From assembly GCA_037127315.1 (NCBI GenBank), contig JBBBDQ010001945.1:467501-531500 (forward strand): a DNA stretch of 64,000 bases, in the 5' to 3' direction. The DNA comes from Ascarosepion bandense. Its lineage: Eukaryota; Mollusca; Cephalopoda; Sepiida; Sepiidae. The notes under the pieces are model-generated. The model was not told the DNA's origin, ran no database searches, and saw only the letters and a list, made by a program, of their open reading frames with translations. A program made the position numbers and the translations under genes. Numbering within the stretch: the stretch's first letter is position 1; each line of letters opens with the position of its first letter. Below are positions 1 to 10,600 of this stretch, piece by piece.

Positions 1-235
1 GTGTTGTTATGGTAACAGTTAACAATTTATTTTTTGACTTTCTAACTCCCAAAAATTATAATAATAATAATAATAATAATAAATAATAATAATAATAATA
101 ATATCATCTTCTTCTTTATATTTCAATGCTGCTATACTTATAGTCACACTACCTACCAAGTTTGCAAAAAGACATACGGCAGGTATAGTGTGTTGTTATG
201 GCTACATTGTAATTTGATTTTCTGTCTTTTATTAA
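1..235 (+). repeat. Partial copies of an inverted-repeat element end, with (TAA)n
   Basis: Positions 125-235 resemble 1,011-1,105, the left inverted repeat of the element at 1,011-2,118. Both carry a 'cacactacctaccaa'-like block followed by 'gtgtgttgtta'. Positions 1-30 repeat the inner part of the same sequence, so two truncated ends lie in the same orientation. Between them, at about 59-104, is a (TAA)n microsatellite. No coding potential is seen. Confidence 0.5.
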
Positions 236-575
236 GGAGGTGCGTTGTGATGGATATCGGCTCGGAACGAGAAGTCGGGAAGCCGAGTTCGAATTCCAGT
301 TGAATTCCTTGCGTTCACTTACGCGCAAATACCCTTGGGAAAGGTATTAAATCCGTTTCTTCCCTCCAGTTATGGGTTAAATAATAGGACATATTGGATT
401 CTATAGCCTTGGCTTGTAACCAATCTACCACAGAAAACAATGGAAAGCTACTGTGGAATAATCTTCTGCCCAGTCAGTCATGTCTTCTTTTATTTAGCGT
501 ATATCATGTATGGCACTTTTTAGGTACCGCCACGAGATCGCTAAAAAAAACAAAAAAAAAAAAAAAAAAAAAAAA
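232..575 (+). mobile_element. tRNA-derived SINE with poly(A) tail
   Basis: A tRNA-like head carries a good RNA polymerase III B box, GTTCGAATTCC, at about 287-297, with a weaker A-box-like stretch some 35 bases upstream. The body follows at about 375-520 and contains 'ttctgcccagtcagtcatgtc'-like sequence. Related bodies occur at 41,885-42,010, 45,232-46,010 and 49,577-50,060. The copy ends in an A-rich tail at 541-573. SINEs of this layout are transcribed by Pol III and moved by LINE proteins. The open frame across the body is not a gene. The SINE assignment is firm; the family name is not known to me. Confidence 0.7.
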
Positions 576-1010
576 CTGCACAGTATGAATGAATAAAAAA
601 AGGCCCCAAACTTAATAAAAATTAACTTTTTCCATGAAAATGTTTATGTTATTATTAAGAGAAAAGATCAAAGAATTTTTTATCATTAAAAAAAAAACAA
701 AAAAAAAACGTAAACTCTTCTAACACGTTAGAAATTTTGGTAAAAAATCTTGTTTTGATTTGAGTTAGTGGGTAACCAAATCGTTACAAGAGTTTACAAT
801 GGAAAACCTAACTCAGTTTTTTTTTTTTTTCCAGTGACAAACACATTAATTTGGAAATTGTTGCAAAAATCAAATAATTGTCAGATTTTAATGAAACTTT
901 CAGGGCTTATTCGTAAATGAATTAAATTAATTTTGAACTTAATTCTTACTGGCTATACTTATAACAACAACAACAGCAATAATAATATTATCATCATCAT
1001 ATTATTTCGA
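576..1010. other. AT-rich spacer, no gene seen
   Basis: A/T-rich sequence with short poly(A) and poly(T) runs and a small (CAA/TAA/ATC)n tract just before 1,011. I see no gene, RNA or recognisable element in it. Confidence 0.5.
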
Positions 1011-2118
1011 TTTCTGCTATGGTCACACTACCTAACAAATCTGCGGAAAGACCTAAGGCAGCTAGTGGTGTGTTGTTACGGTTACATTTCATGATTTGTT
1101 TTTATAGCTCACATAACAATAACATCTCTAGTGTTACATGGACAAAGATATTCTTACTGTTTTGGGGGTCTGTACATATAGACTCTGTAGAAAAGCAAAA
1201 CAGAAGCCAAGAACCAACTATTCCGGCAAAAAATATGAAAAAGAAAGCCAAAAATAAAGCTCTTTAACACATGAAACAACGCTGACAAGACAAACCTTTG
1301 CATGGCCAATATCCAGAATGTGCTAATAAACCCAATATTGATAAAGTTCATACTCATCGATGGTTACATACATCTGGATTAAAGTCTGAAACGGAAGGCT
1401 TCATTCTTGTCTTTTCACAAGGAACTTTCAGGCAAATATTATACATAATAATGTGAATCCAAAATGCAGGTTAAACAATAGACCATCTAATCTCAGGCTG
1501 TTCTGTACATGCCCCAAAATATAAAAATCACCACGATAGAGTAGGGCAATATTTGCACTGGACTATGTGCAAACACTATGGAAAATATGTAAACAAATAC
1601 TGGTATAAACATCACCCAGCTCCGGTTACAGAAATAAAAGATGTCACAATTCTAGGGGATCACACCATCTACACAGACAGAAAAATTGAAGCAAATAGGC
1701 CAGACATTATTGTGAAAAAACAAAAAGAAAAAACTTGCCTATTAATTGATATGGCTTGTCCAGCGGATTGTAACATAGCAACCAAGGAATTCGAAAAACT
1801 GTCAAAATATAAAAACCTGGGGGTTGAAATAGAAAAAAATGTGGAAATAGAAAACAAATATTGTACCAGTGATAGTAGGTGCACTTGGAATGATGAAAAA
1901 TGGAACAAAACAACACATTGAAAGAATCCCTGGAAACCCCAGCTTAAGTGATATCCAAAAAATTGTCTTGAAGTACGGCCCACACACTAAGGAGAACTTT
2001 GTCTATGTAACGCTAGGTATGTTATGGGAAATTAAGAAAAAATGAAATTGAGCCATATCAACACACCTGCCTTAAGTTTTTTCACAGACTTGGTAGGTAG
2101 TGCTACCATAGCAGAAAT
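1011..2118. mobile_element. Element bounded by about 50-65 bp imperfect inverted repeats
   Basis: Positions 1,011-1,075 and about 2,052-2,118 are imperfect reverse complements. The best part is roughly 50 bp and about 80% matched by eye. Both outer edges meet A/T-rich (TAA)n-like sequence. The interior holds the 3' end of an RLE-type LINE ORF. Either a DNA-transposon-like element carries captured LINE sequence, or the inverted repeats come from two neighbouring insertions. Single left-end copies at 1-235 show that the end is itself repeated in the genome. Confidence 0.55.
1185..2044 (+). pseudogene. C-terminal remnant of RLE-type LINE protein (restriction-like endonuclease domain)
   Basis: The clearest frame is 1,553-1,921. 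It contains RPD followed by 14 residues and then D (P50, D51, D66 of that frame), the PD-X12-14-D signature of the restriction-like endonuclease of R2/R4/NeSL-type non-LTR retrotransposons. It then continues as 'EFEKLSKYKNL'. An extra A in the A-run at about 1,832-1,838 shifts the frame. The rest of the domain continues in the next frame ('VPVIVGALGM', 'IPGNPSLSDIQKIV') to TGA at about 2,044, with one further in-frame TAG. Upstream, 1,185-1,550 matches the same protein in broken frames. This enzyme would nick target DNA for target-primed reverse transcription; this copy cannot be functional. The RLE class is inferred from the motif. Confidence 0.65.
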
Positions 2119-2221
2119 AAAATTATAATGAAAAATAACATAATAATAATAAAGAAGAAGAAAATCAGAAATTAATATTTCTATCTTTCTCTTTCTCTCT
2201 TTTTCTCTCTCTCACTCTCTT

Positions 2222-2252
<31 letters not shown>

Positions 2253-3350
2253 TTATTCAAACATAACACTCTCTAGTATAATTATGTTTTGTTTCGATAA
2301 ATAGCTAATTTTCCAGTTTCTTTTTTTTTTTCCAACGTTTTTCTCTTTCAATTCCATTTGCGTCACAGTCTCATGTCACTTGGCAACTCGTTTAGGAGAA
2401 AGAAAACTCCAAACAACAACCCGCAGCTCAATAGCAACTGCATTATGAGGTCACAAACGACCCACTACAGGCTCCGAAACACTGTTTGTAAAAGACTGTT
2501 ACCCAAAGTACAGGGTAACTTTGAGTAGACTTAAATCCGTGCGTCAGTCGTGGGAATATGAGAATTAAAAATAGAAACAAAATGTCTAGGATGGCTACTA
2601 CAAACATCGTCCATTAGCTTATAACCTGATTTAACAATAAAATATTTATAACAAGAAGAAGCTTAGGTATAATAATTAAGGTGAAAGAATTTATATGGAT
2701 TCTAAGACAAGAAAGCTTCTTATTAAGCATATGATGCATCAAAGGTGGATGTAGACCGTCTACACACTGTAAGGAAGGTGGGTGAGACCTTATTCAGCTA
2801 GAATTGTCATATATGACAACTATTGGCTTATTAACATTAAAGTAGGAGACGCTCTACCATGTCTGGTATCATGGCCAATTCACAAATATAGTTGACACTG
2901 ACCACAATTTATAGGTTATCAGAATCATCAGAATTATTAGAAGGTTAAAATGAGGAAGAATAAAAGTATTTCGTTTTGACTGTTTAAAGTAAAATTTTAT
3001 TAACATAACAGAATAACACGGATTTGTAGGAGTTAAATATTCAAAGAGAAAATGTATGTAGTTAATTTGAATTTGAATTTTGTTTAATGGCATATCAACG
3101 TCTGTGGGTTATTTAATGTCAAAAAGGTAGGGTTTTAAAGTATTTTTTAATGTTCGGTTACAGTAAGAAGGTTGATTTAATCAGATTTTGATGAAAAAAA
3201 AATTTTTTTTAGAAGACTGCTGAAGATGTCTTCTAGTTTTTTATTCTAAAATATATTGCTGGTAATAATTTTTATTCTTCAAAAATGTGCATTTTTCTAT
3301 AAAAGTCTATTTTATGCATATAGTTCTATAAAATACTATTTTTTATACTT
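2119..3350. other. AT-rich spacer with pyrimidine tract and (TTTA)n
   Basis: CT-rich tract at about 2,180-2,222 followed by (TTTA)n at 2,222-2,255. The remainder is A/T-rich unique-looking sequence. Around 2,985-3,090 there is a segment loosely repeated at 3,540-3,610 ('gagttaaatrttcaa...'), probably an old interspersed repeat. No coding region is supported. Confidence 0.4.
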
Positions 3351-4250
3351 TCTTAGCGTCTTGACCCCAGTTTGAGGGCTAAGTATTTGCTCATAGCTAG
3401 GACCCTAACATGTGCTAACACTCCGCGTCAGAGTGAACCTGGGAACAACAGCAATTAAGAGGTGGTTCAATGCTCCTCACAATCTCCCAATCAGAGGCCT
3501 TGCTGCTGGATGCAGTTTACCGTCATACCCAGGACCTGTACGTAGTTAATCAGTTTGTAAGAGTTAAATGTTCAATGAGAAAGTGTAGTACATAGTTAAG
3601 TGAATCCAGAATTCTAGTTGTAAGTAGCAGAATGTGTGTATGTAGAAAGATTAAAAGGTTACTAATAAAGTCTTTGTTCCTTTCCTTTTTTATGGACAGC
3701 GAGAAAGTGAAAAGCAAGGTAAAGCAATGAAGGAAATTGTACTTATTGTACATTAATTTTAGGAGTTGAAGTGCCTTGTTGTTGTTGTTGTTGTCATCTT
3801 CTTCTTTGATAGCGGCGAGAATGGTGAAGATGGAGAAGAAGAGTTAAAGTAAAATAGCACACAAGAAATAGAAAGAGAATGAATGTGTGACGGGACCTTA
3901 TGTCCGGGTCAGAGGCTTAAAGTTTCTTTTGTCACATTTTAGTACGTCAACTATCTGCTTCCATCTGACTGACTGCTTCAATTTTCTTTCTGTTTTTATA
4001 GCCAAAGACAATTTTAACATAGGTTTGTTAATTTTTCTCTGTTTTTCAAATCGCTTCCTTCTACTGGTTAGAAAATTAATTTAAAATTGGATCTCAGAAT
4101 TTGGCATTGTCTTTTTCTTTCAGTATGGGCTCAATCCTTTTCCGTATTTGTCAAAATTAGGATTTCACATGTAAATGTTAATTTTTGTAAAAGCGAAGAA
4201 GAGAAGAGAGTTACTTTTAATTCCGTATTCACCACAATATACACGGAAAT
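3351..4250. other. Unassigned sequence, no gene seen
   Basis: Positions 3,350-3,545 are more GC-rich than their surroundings and could be an old element fragment, but I do not recognise it. A short (TTG)n lies near 3,777-3,795. The short open frames here show no motif. Confidence 0.35.
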
Positions 4251-4985
4251 AACAAAGGACTGGATGATACAATTAGTCAAACAACATGAAAACTGAAAGA
4301 AAAAATCACTAATGAAAGAAGGCAGTAAATACAAACAAGATCTACATGTAGTAGATTCTGAAGAAAACCCAAACATAACCCAAGAACCAACAGTTGAAGC
4401 AAAAATGTGAAAAAGAAAGCCGAGGATAAAGCTCTTGGACAGATGAAATAAGTGCTAATAAATCCAATATTGATAAAGTTAATACTCATGGTTACGAGTA
4501 TCTAGATTAAAGTCTAAAACTGAAGACAGTGCAAAACTAGATTTTTTTTTCCAATAGGAACTTTCAGGCAAATATCATACATAATAACGTAGATCCAAAA
4601 TGCAGATTATGTGATAAATACCAAAAAGGAATAGACGAACTAATTTCAGGATGTTATGTACTTGCCCCAAATGAATATAAACATCGTTACAATAGAGTGG
4701 GCAACACTTACACTAGACAATGTGCGAACACTTTGGAAAATATATAAACAATCAGTGGCATGAACATCACCCAGCACCGAAATAGAAGATGTCACCATTT
4801 TATGGGATTACATAATCTACACAGACAGGAAAATTGAAGCAAATATGCTGGACATTATTGTCAAAAACCAAAAAGAAAAAACTTGTCTACTACTTGTCAT
4901 GGCTTGTCCAGCGGATTGTAACATAGCAACCAAGGAATTCGAAAAACTGTCAAAATATAAGAACCTGGAAATTGAAATATAGACA
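4250..4985 (+). pseudogene. Second, more decayed copy of the RLE-type LINE C-terminus
   Basis: This parallels 1,190-1,830 almost segment by segment, for example 'acccaagaaccaacagttgaagc', 'ggaactttcaggcaaatatcatac' and the block ending 'ggaattcgaaaaactgtcaaaatataagaacctgg' (cited by first bases at 4,936). Many stops and shifts break the frame. At the endonuclease site the RPD of the first copy reads MLD and the second aspartate reads V, so both motif positions are damaged. The copy stops abruptly at about 4,983, where an unrelated inverted-repeat element begins. It is a dead 5'- and 3'-truncated copy. Confidence 0.6.
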
Positions 4986-5305
4986 AAAATTCTCTAACAT
5001 TTGGATAAGTTTTAATTAAGTGGGTTTTAAGCTTTCGGCTCACATGTACCATCTTCAGAGAGGTTATAAGAACGTTAACACAAAAGCATTCACTATCAGC
5101 GACGATTTTATCTTGTGTTAACATAAAACTCCGCTAAGCAACGGCAACAGTTACCAAAAAAAGCAAATGTTGGAGAATTTTTTACTTTATTTTCAACTGA
5201 AATTAAAGCCCAAATACGATGTTTAGAATGGCTCATGATTAAACATAATAGACATTCATTGTTTCTTATATTTAACAGTATATGTTTAGAAAATTATCTG
5301 CTGCC

Positions 5306-5310
<5 letters not shown>
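4983..5310 (-). mobile_element. Inverted-repeat (MITE-like) element, internally deleted copy
   Basis: This is the reverse complement of parts of the element at 40,905-41,490: the 'gaggcagcagataat' end, the 'gccattctaaacat'-type terminal repeat, and the middle with the 'gtaacctctctgaagatgg' block. It runs into a (TA)n tract at 5,310. It is shorter than the 41-kb copy, so part of the interior is missing. No protein is encoded. Confidence 0.55.

Positions 5311-5364
<54 letters not shown>
5310..5364. repeat. (TA)n microsatellite
   Basis: Uninterrupted TA dinucleotides directly at the end of the inverted-repeat element, the same association as at 40,874-40,908 and 41,491-41,548. Confidence 0.95.
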
Positions 5365-5366
<2 letters not shown>

Positions 5367-5770
5367 AAGGTGCTTTTTGGCAGAATTTTTTTAAAATGAT
5401 AAACAGGACACATAAATATGACTTACAGAAGGGAAGATGAAACTCAATCAAAAACAAAATTTTAATCAAAATTAATTAAAATAGTTTAAATAATTAAAAT
5501 TAATCAAAACCTTTGATAATGCGTTGGCCGAAAGGGTACTAAGGTCTTACGTACATTAATACATTATTAAATTTACATCGATCCCCCTGTTGGATCAGTT
5601 TTCCTTGGATCTTTTCCTCAGATTTAGGATTTATTACACCACTATATATATATATATATATATATCCATCAAAAATACATACACACAGTAAAACGAACCT
5701 TCAGATAGTGGAAGCCATCTACATTAAATCAAAACAACCTACACTTAATAAAATAATATTTCAGTCTGGT
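5365..5770. other. Spacer between two inverted-repeat element copies
   Basis: A/T-rich sequence with a second (TA)n at about 5,643-5,665. A G/C-richer stretch at 5,510-5,640 may be a fragment of another repeat but is not recognised. No gene is seen. Confidence 0.4.
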
Positions 5771-6120
5771 CATAACACATTACATTGCATTTAGACATGT
5801 GGTTCTGTTAACATTTTGGTCTCTTACGTGGTGTGACGTCATAGGACCGAATTACAAATTTATAAACTGTGTCTGCTATTCGGTGACTGTTATCGTTGCT
5901 TATCAATGTTTTTTGTGAACACAAGATAAAATCATCTTTGATGGTGGATGCATTTATGCTAACGTCCCTGTAACCTCTCTTAAAATGGCTCATGTGAGCC
6001 AAAAGCTTAGAACCAGCTTAATAAAAAAAATATTAAAATGTTGGACATTTTTTGTTTTATTTTCACCTGAAATGAAAGCCAAAATATGATGCGTAGAACG
6101 GCTCATGATTAAACAAAATA
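5771..6120 (+). mobile_element. Inverted-repeat (MITE-like) element, right part
   Basis: This matches 41,150-41,490 along its length, including 'gtggtgtgacgtcatag', 'gttatcgttgcttrgcaa' and the right terminal repeat ending 'aacggctcatgattaaa'. The left terminal repeat is missing. It is followed by a short local duplication ('acaaaatacacattcat' units) and then (TA)n at 6,191-6,242. Confidence 0.6.
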
Positions 6121-6187
6121 CACATTCATACAAAATACACATTCATATACATATTCATGTCATATACACATTCATACAAAATACACA

Positions 6188-6190
<3 letters not shown>

Positions 6191-6242
<52 letters not shown>
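6191..6242. repeat. (TA)n microsatellite
   Basis: Uninterrupted TA repeat. The open frame reading through it is not a gene. Confidence 0.95.
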
Positions 6243-6245
<3 letters not shown>

Positions 6246-6355
6246 TCTATTCATATTTTATTTATCTATCCGAGTTTCCTTTGGTCCACAATCCAAGCTA
6301 TGTTTGAGAAATGAATTATATCACCAGAAAATATTTACTGAACATCCATGTGTAT
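6246..6355 (+). repeat. Interspersed repeat attached to (TATC)n
   Basis: This shares 'caagctatgtttgagaaa' and 'tatcaccagaaaatatttac' with 50,690-50,745, and 'cagaaaatatttactgaaca' with 50,950-50,970, again close to TATC-type repeats. It looks like a small interspersed element whose copies end in or beside tetranucleotide repeats. Confidence 0.5.
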
Positions 6356-6356
6356 T

Positions 6357-6427
<71 letters not shown>

Positions 6428-6439
6428 CAGTCTGTTCAC

Positions 6440-6499
<60 letters not shown>

Positions 6500-6510
6500 C
6501 AGTCGGTTCA

Positions 6511-6567
<57 letters not shown>

Positions 6568-6578
6568 CAGTCGGTTCA

Positions 6579-6631
<53 letters not shown>

Positions 6632-6650
6632 CAGTCGGTTCATATCATCA

Positions 6651-6705
<55 letters not shown>
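6355..6705 (+). repeat. Compound (TATC)n array with CAGTCGGTTCAT spacers
   Basis: Five blocks of TATC units are separated by the same short spacer ('ctcagtcggttcatat' or close). All reading frames give YLSI-type peptides, which is why long open frames appear; these are not genes. The reverse complement of the same compound unit forms the array at 43,150-44,570. Confidence 0.95.
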
Positions 6706-7045
6706 TAAGGCGCTCTCCACCATTTTAATGATAAATGAACTATTCCATGCACTACAAATAGTGATGGTGTCAAGACCTCGGTGTTGTTGGCGGTAATGTT
6801 ACAGTAGCGATATACCAGTGCTAGAGTGATTGGAAATGTGCTAACAAGTCAGTCGGATACTTCCGGTAGTCAACCGGAAGTGATTATAATCGGACTCTAC
6901 ATCGTACGAAGAGACGTACAATTAATACTTTGTTTCCTTATAATTACTAACCCCACTTTGTAAATACTATTTTCTTCCGTAATACATTTATTTAATATAA
7001 TTTTGTTGTTCGTATTTATTACCGCACAACTCAACACTATCTCAG
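6706..7045. mobile_element. Insert between two (TATC)n arrays, possible solo LTR
   Basis: About 340 bp of ordinary-composition sequence divides what looks like one TATC array. It contains a short perfect-looking hairpin ('cttccggtagtcaaccggaag'-like, about 6,865-6,886). Its right end is A/T-rich and ends ...CAACTCAACAC before TATC resumes. This could be a solo LTR or another short element. I see no clear target-site duplication because the flanks are TATC on both sides. Confidence 0.3.
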
Positions 7046-7053
7046 TCTGTTCA

Positions 7054-7109
<56 letters not shown>

Positions 7110-7122
7110 CCAGTCTGTTCAA

Positions 7123-7178
<56 letters not shown>

Positions 7179-7180
7179 CA
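7046..7180 (+). repeat. (TATC)n array, second part
   Basis: Two blocks of TATC with the same 'cagtctgttca' spacers as at 6,355-6,705. It decays into imperfect TATC-like sequence up to about 7,260. Confidence 0.95.
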
Positions 7181-7556
7181 GTCTTTGTAACTATCTATCT
7201 GTCTATCAATCTAAATCTGTCTATTCATATTATCTATTCATCTATCTCAATCTATATGTATAAATATCATGTCTATTAATAATTGTCTTAGTTTATCCAT
7301 ACCTTTATTGATGTTCCCATATCTCTTGCTGTCACCCTTTATATATATATATATATATATATCAATCTATTCATATTCTATTTATCAATGTTCATCACAC
7401 AGAAATATTCAAGAAAAGTGTCAGGTGTAAGTGTCAGTTGAATCCTGACATATGTCACATTGCTGGAATGCCAGTCAAAGGTCATTGATTTCTTCGGAGT
7501 CATTCTATCTACAAATGTTGTACACTTGTACAATAAAAATCAATAAAATGTAAATA
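7181..7556. other. Decayed tetranucleotide sequence and spacer
   Basis: Degenerate TATC/TGTC sequence to about 7,260, (TA)n at about 7,340-7,362, then unrecognised sequence to 7,556. No gene is seen. Confidence 0.5.
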
Positions 7557-7660
7557 CAACTTCTTCTCTACTAGCTTCTTTTCTCTCACTTCCCACCTGT
7601 GGAATTCCCTTCCATATACTTATCTTGACACCTGCAATCTCCAAGAATTTCAGTGCAATG
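7557..7660 (+). pseudogene. LINE ORF2 C-terminus (5'-truncated), left flank of the 172-bp array
   Basis: Read in frame this gives FFSLTSHLWNSLPY, then NLQEFQCNVNLLS. It matches the last part of the LINE family at 40,234-40,557 (FFSRASRLWNSLPH, NLQVFKCRVNRHLLS) and at 37,690-37,790 on the minus strand. The copy is therefore truncated within the last 50 codons of ORF2. The 172-bp tandem array begins within or just after these last codons. It is the left anchor showing what the array grew in. Confidence 0.7.
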
Positions 7661-10600
7661 TCAATCTTCTATCTCTTATCTTCTTGACTCTCATCCATTC
7701 CCCTGACAACCATAGTATCATGGTCTTCCTCATTTTCTCTCTACTCTAATGCATCTTTCACAGCAGTGTTCTCATCTTTCCCTTACCCACTCTCTCTAAC
7801 TTGATCCTCTATCTCATCACTCTCCTCTTAATGTCAATTGCCATCTCTTATCTCCTTGACTCGCATCCTTTCACCTGACAACCCTTGTATCATGGTCTTC
7901 CCCATTTTCTCTCTACTCTAATGCATCTTTCACAGCAGTGTTCTCATCTTTCTCTTACCCACTCTCTCTAACTTGATCCTCTATCTCATCACTCTCCTCT
8001 TAATGTCAATTGCCATCTCTTATCTCCTTGACTCGCATCCTTTCACCTGACAACCCTTGTATCATGGTCTTCCCCATTTTCTCTCTACTCTAATGCATCT
8101 TTCACAGCAGTGTTCTCATCTTCCTCTTACCCACTCTCTCTAACTTGATCCTCTATCTCATCACTCTCCTCTTAATGTCAATTGCCATCTCCTATCTCCT
8201 TGACTCGCATCCTTTCACCTGACAACCCTTGTCTCATGTTCTTCCCCATTTTCTCTCTACTCTAATGCATCTTTCACAGCAGTGTTCTCATCTTTCTCTT
8301 ACCCACTCTCGCTAACTTGTTCCTCTTTCTCATCACTCTCCTCTTAACGTCAATTGCTATCTCTTTTCTCCTTGACTCGCATCCTTTCACCTGACAACCC
8401 TTGTATCATGGTCTTCCCCATTTTCTCTCTACTCTAATGCATCTTTCACAGCAGTGTTCTCATCTTTCTCTTACCCACTCTCTCTAACTTGATCCTCTAT
8501 CTCATCACTCTCCTCTTAATGTCAATTGCCATCTCTTATCTCCTTGACTCGCATCCTTTCACCTGACAACCCTTGTATCATGGTCTTCCCCATTTTCTCT
8601 CTACTCTAATGCATCTTTCACAGCAGTGTTCTCATTTCTCTTACCCACCCTCTCTCTAACTTGATCCTCTATCTCATCACTCTCCTCTTAATGTCAATTG
8701 CCATCTCTTATCTCCTTGACTCGCATCCTTTCACCTGACAACCCTTGTATCACGGTCTTCCCCATTTTCTCTCTACTCTTAATGCATCTTTCACAGCAGT
8801 GTTCTCATCTTTCTCTACCCTTACTCTCTCTAACTAGATCCTCTATCTCATCACTCACCTCTTAATGTCAATTGCCATCTCTTTTCTCCTTGACTCGCAT
8901 CCTTTCACTCGACAACCCTTGTATCATGGTCTTCCCCATTTTCTCTCTACTCTAATGCATCTTTCACAGCAGTGTTCTCCATCTTCTACCCACTCTCTCT
9001 AACTAGATCCTCTATCTCATCACTCTCCTTCAATGTCAATTGCCATCTCTTTTCTCTCTTGACTCGCATCCTTTCACCTGACAACCCTTGTATCATGGTC
9101 TTCCCCATTTTCTCTCTACTCTAATGCATCTTTCACAGCAGTGTTCTCATCTTTCTCTTACCCACTCTCTAACTTGATCCTCTATCTCATCACTCTCCTT
9201 AATGTCAATTGCCATCTCTTATCTCCTTGACTCGCATCCTTTCACCTGACAACCCTTGTATCATGGTCTTCCCATTTTCTCTACTCTAATGCATCTTTCA
9301 CAGCAGTGTTCTCATCTTTCTCTCTTACCCACTCTCTAACTTGATCCTCTATCTCATCACTCTCCTTAATGTCAATTGCCATCTCTTATCTCCCTTGACT
9401 CGCATCCTTCACCTGACAACCCTTGTATCATGGTCTTCCCCATTTTTCTCTCTACTCTAATGCATCTTTCACAGCAGTGTTCTCATCTTTCTCTTACCCA
9501 CTCTCTCTAACTTGATCCTCTATCTCATCACTTCCCTCTAATGCTTCAATTGCCATCTCTTATCTCCTTGACTCGCATCCTTTCACCTGACAACCCCTTG
9601 TATCATGGTCTTCCCCATTTTCTCTCTACTCTAATGCATCTTTCACAGCAGTGTTCTAATCTTTTCTCTTACCCACTCTCTCTAACTTGATCCTCTATCT
9701 CATCACTTCCCCTCTTAATGTCAATTGCCATCTCTTATCTCCTTGACTCGCATCCTTTCACCTGACAACCCTTGTATCATGGTCTTCCCCATTTTCTCTC
9801 TACTCTAATGCATCTTTCACAGCAGTGTTCTTAATCTTTCTCTTACCCACTCTCTCTAACTTGATCCTCTATCTCATCACTTCCTCCTCTACTGCCAATT
9901 GCCATCTCTTATCTCTTGACTCTACATCCTTTCACCTGACAACCCTTGTATCATGGTCTTCCCCATTTTTCTCTACTCTAATGCATCTTTCACAGCAGTG
10001 TTCTCATCTTCTCACCATTCTCTCTAACTTGATCCTCTATCTCATCACTCTCCTCTTAATGTCAATTGCTATCTCTTTTCTCCTTGACTCGCATCCTTTC
10101 ACCTGACAACCCTTGTATCATGGTCTTCCCCATTTTCTCTCTACTCTAATGCATCTTTCACAGCAGTGTTCTCATCTTTCTCTTACCCACTCTCTCTAAC
10201 TTGATCCTCTATCTCATCACTCTCCTCTTAATGTCAATTGCCATCTCTTATCTCCTTGACTCGCATACTTTCACCTGACAACCCTTGTATCATGGTCTTC
10301 CCCATTTTCTCTCTACTCTAATGCATCTTTCACAGCAGTGTTCTCATCTTTCTCTTACCCACTCTCTCTAACTTGATCCTCTATCTCATCACTCTCCTCT
10401 TAATGTCAATTGCCATCTCTTATCTCCTTGACTCACATCCTTTCACCTGACAACCCTTGTATCATGGTCTTCCCCATTTTCTCTCTAATCTAATGCATCT
10501 TTCACAGCAGTGTTCTCATCTTTCTCTTACCCACTCTCTCTAACTTGATCCTCTATCTCATCACTCTCCTCTTAATGTCAATTGCCATCTCTTATCTCCT

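Noticed and set aside
4087..4296. Possible small gene upstream of the second RLE-LINE copy
   Set aside because: No motif and low complexity; likely the 5' continuation of the decayed element.
9825..10106. 93-codon open frame inside the 172-bp array
   Set aside because: It exists only where indels in the low-quality patch shift frames; neighbouring units have stops.
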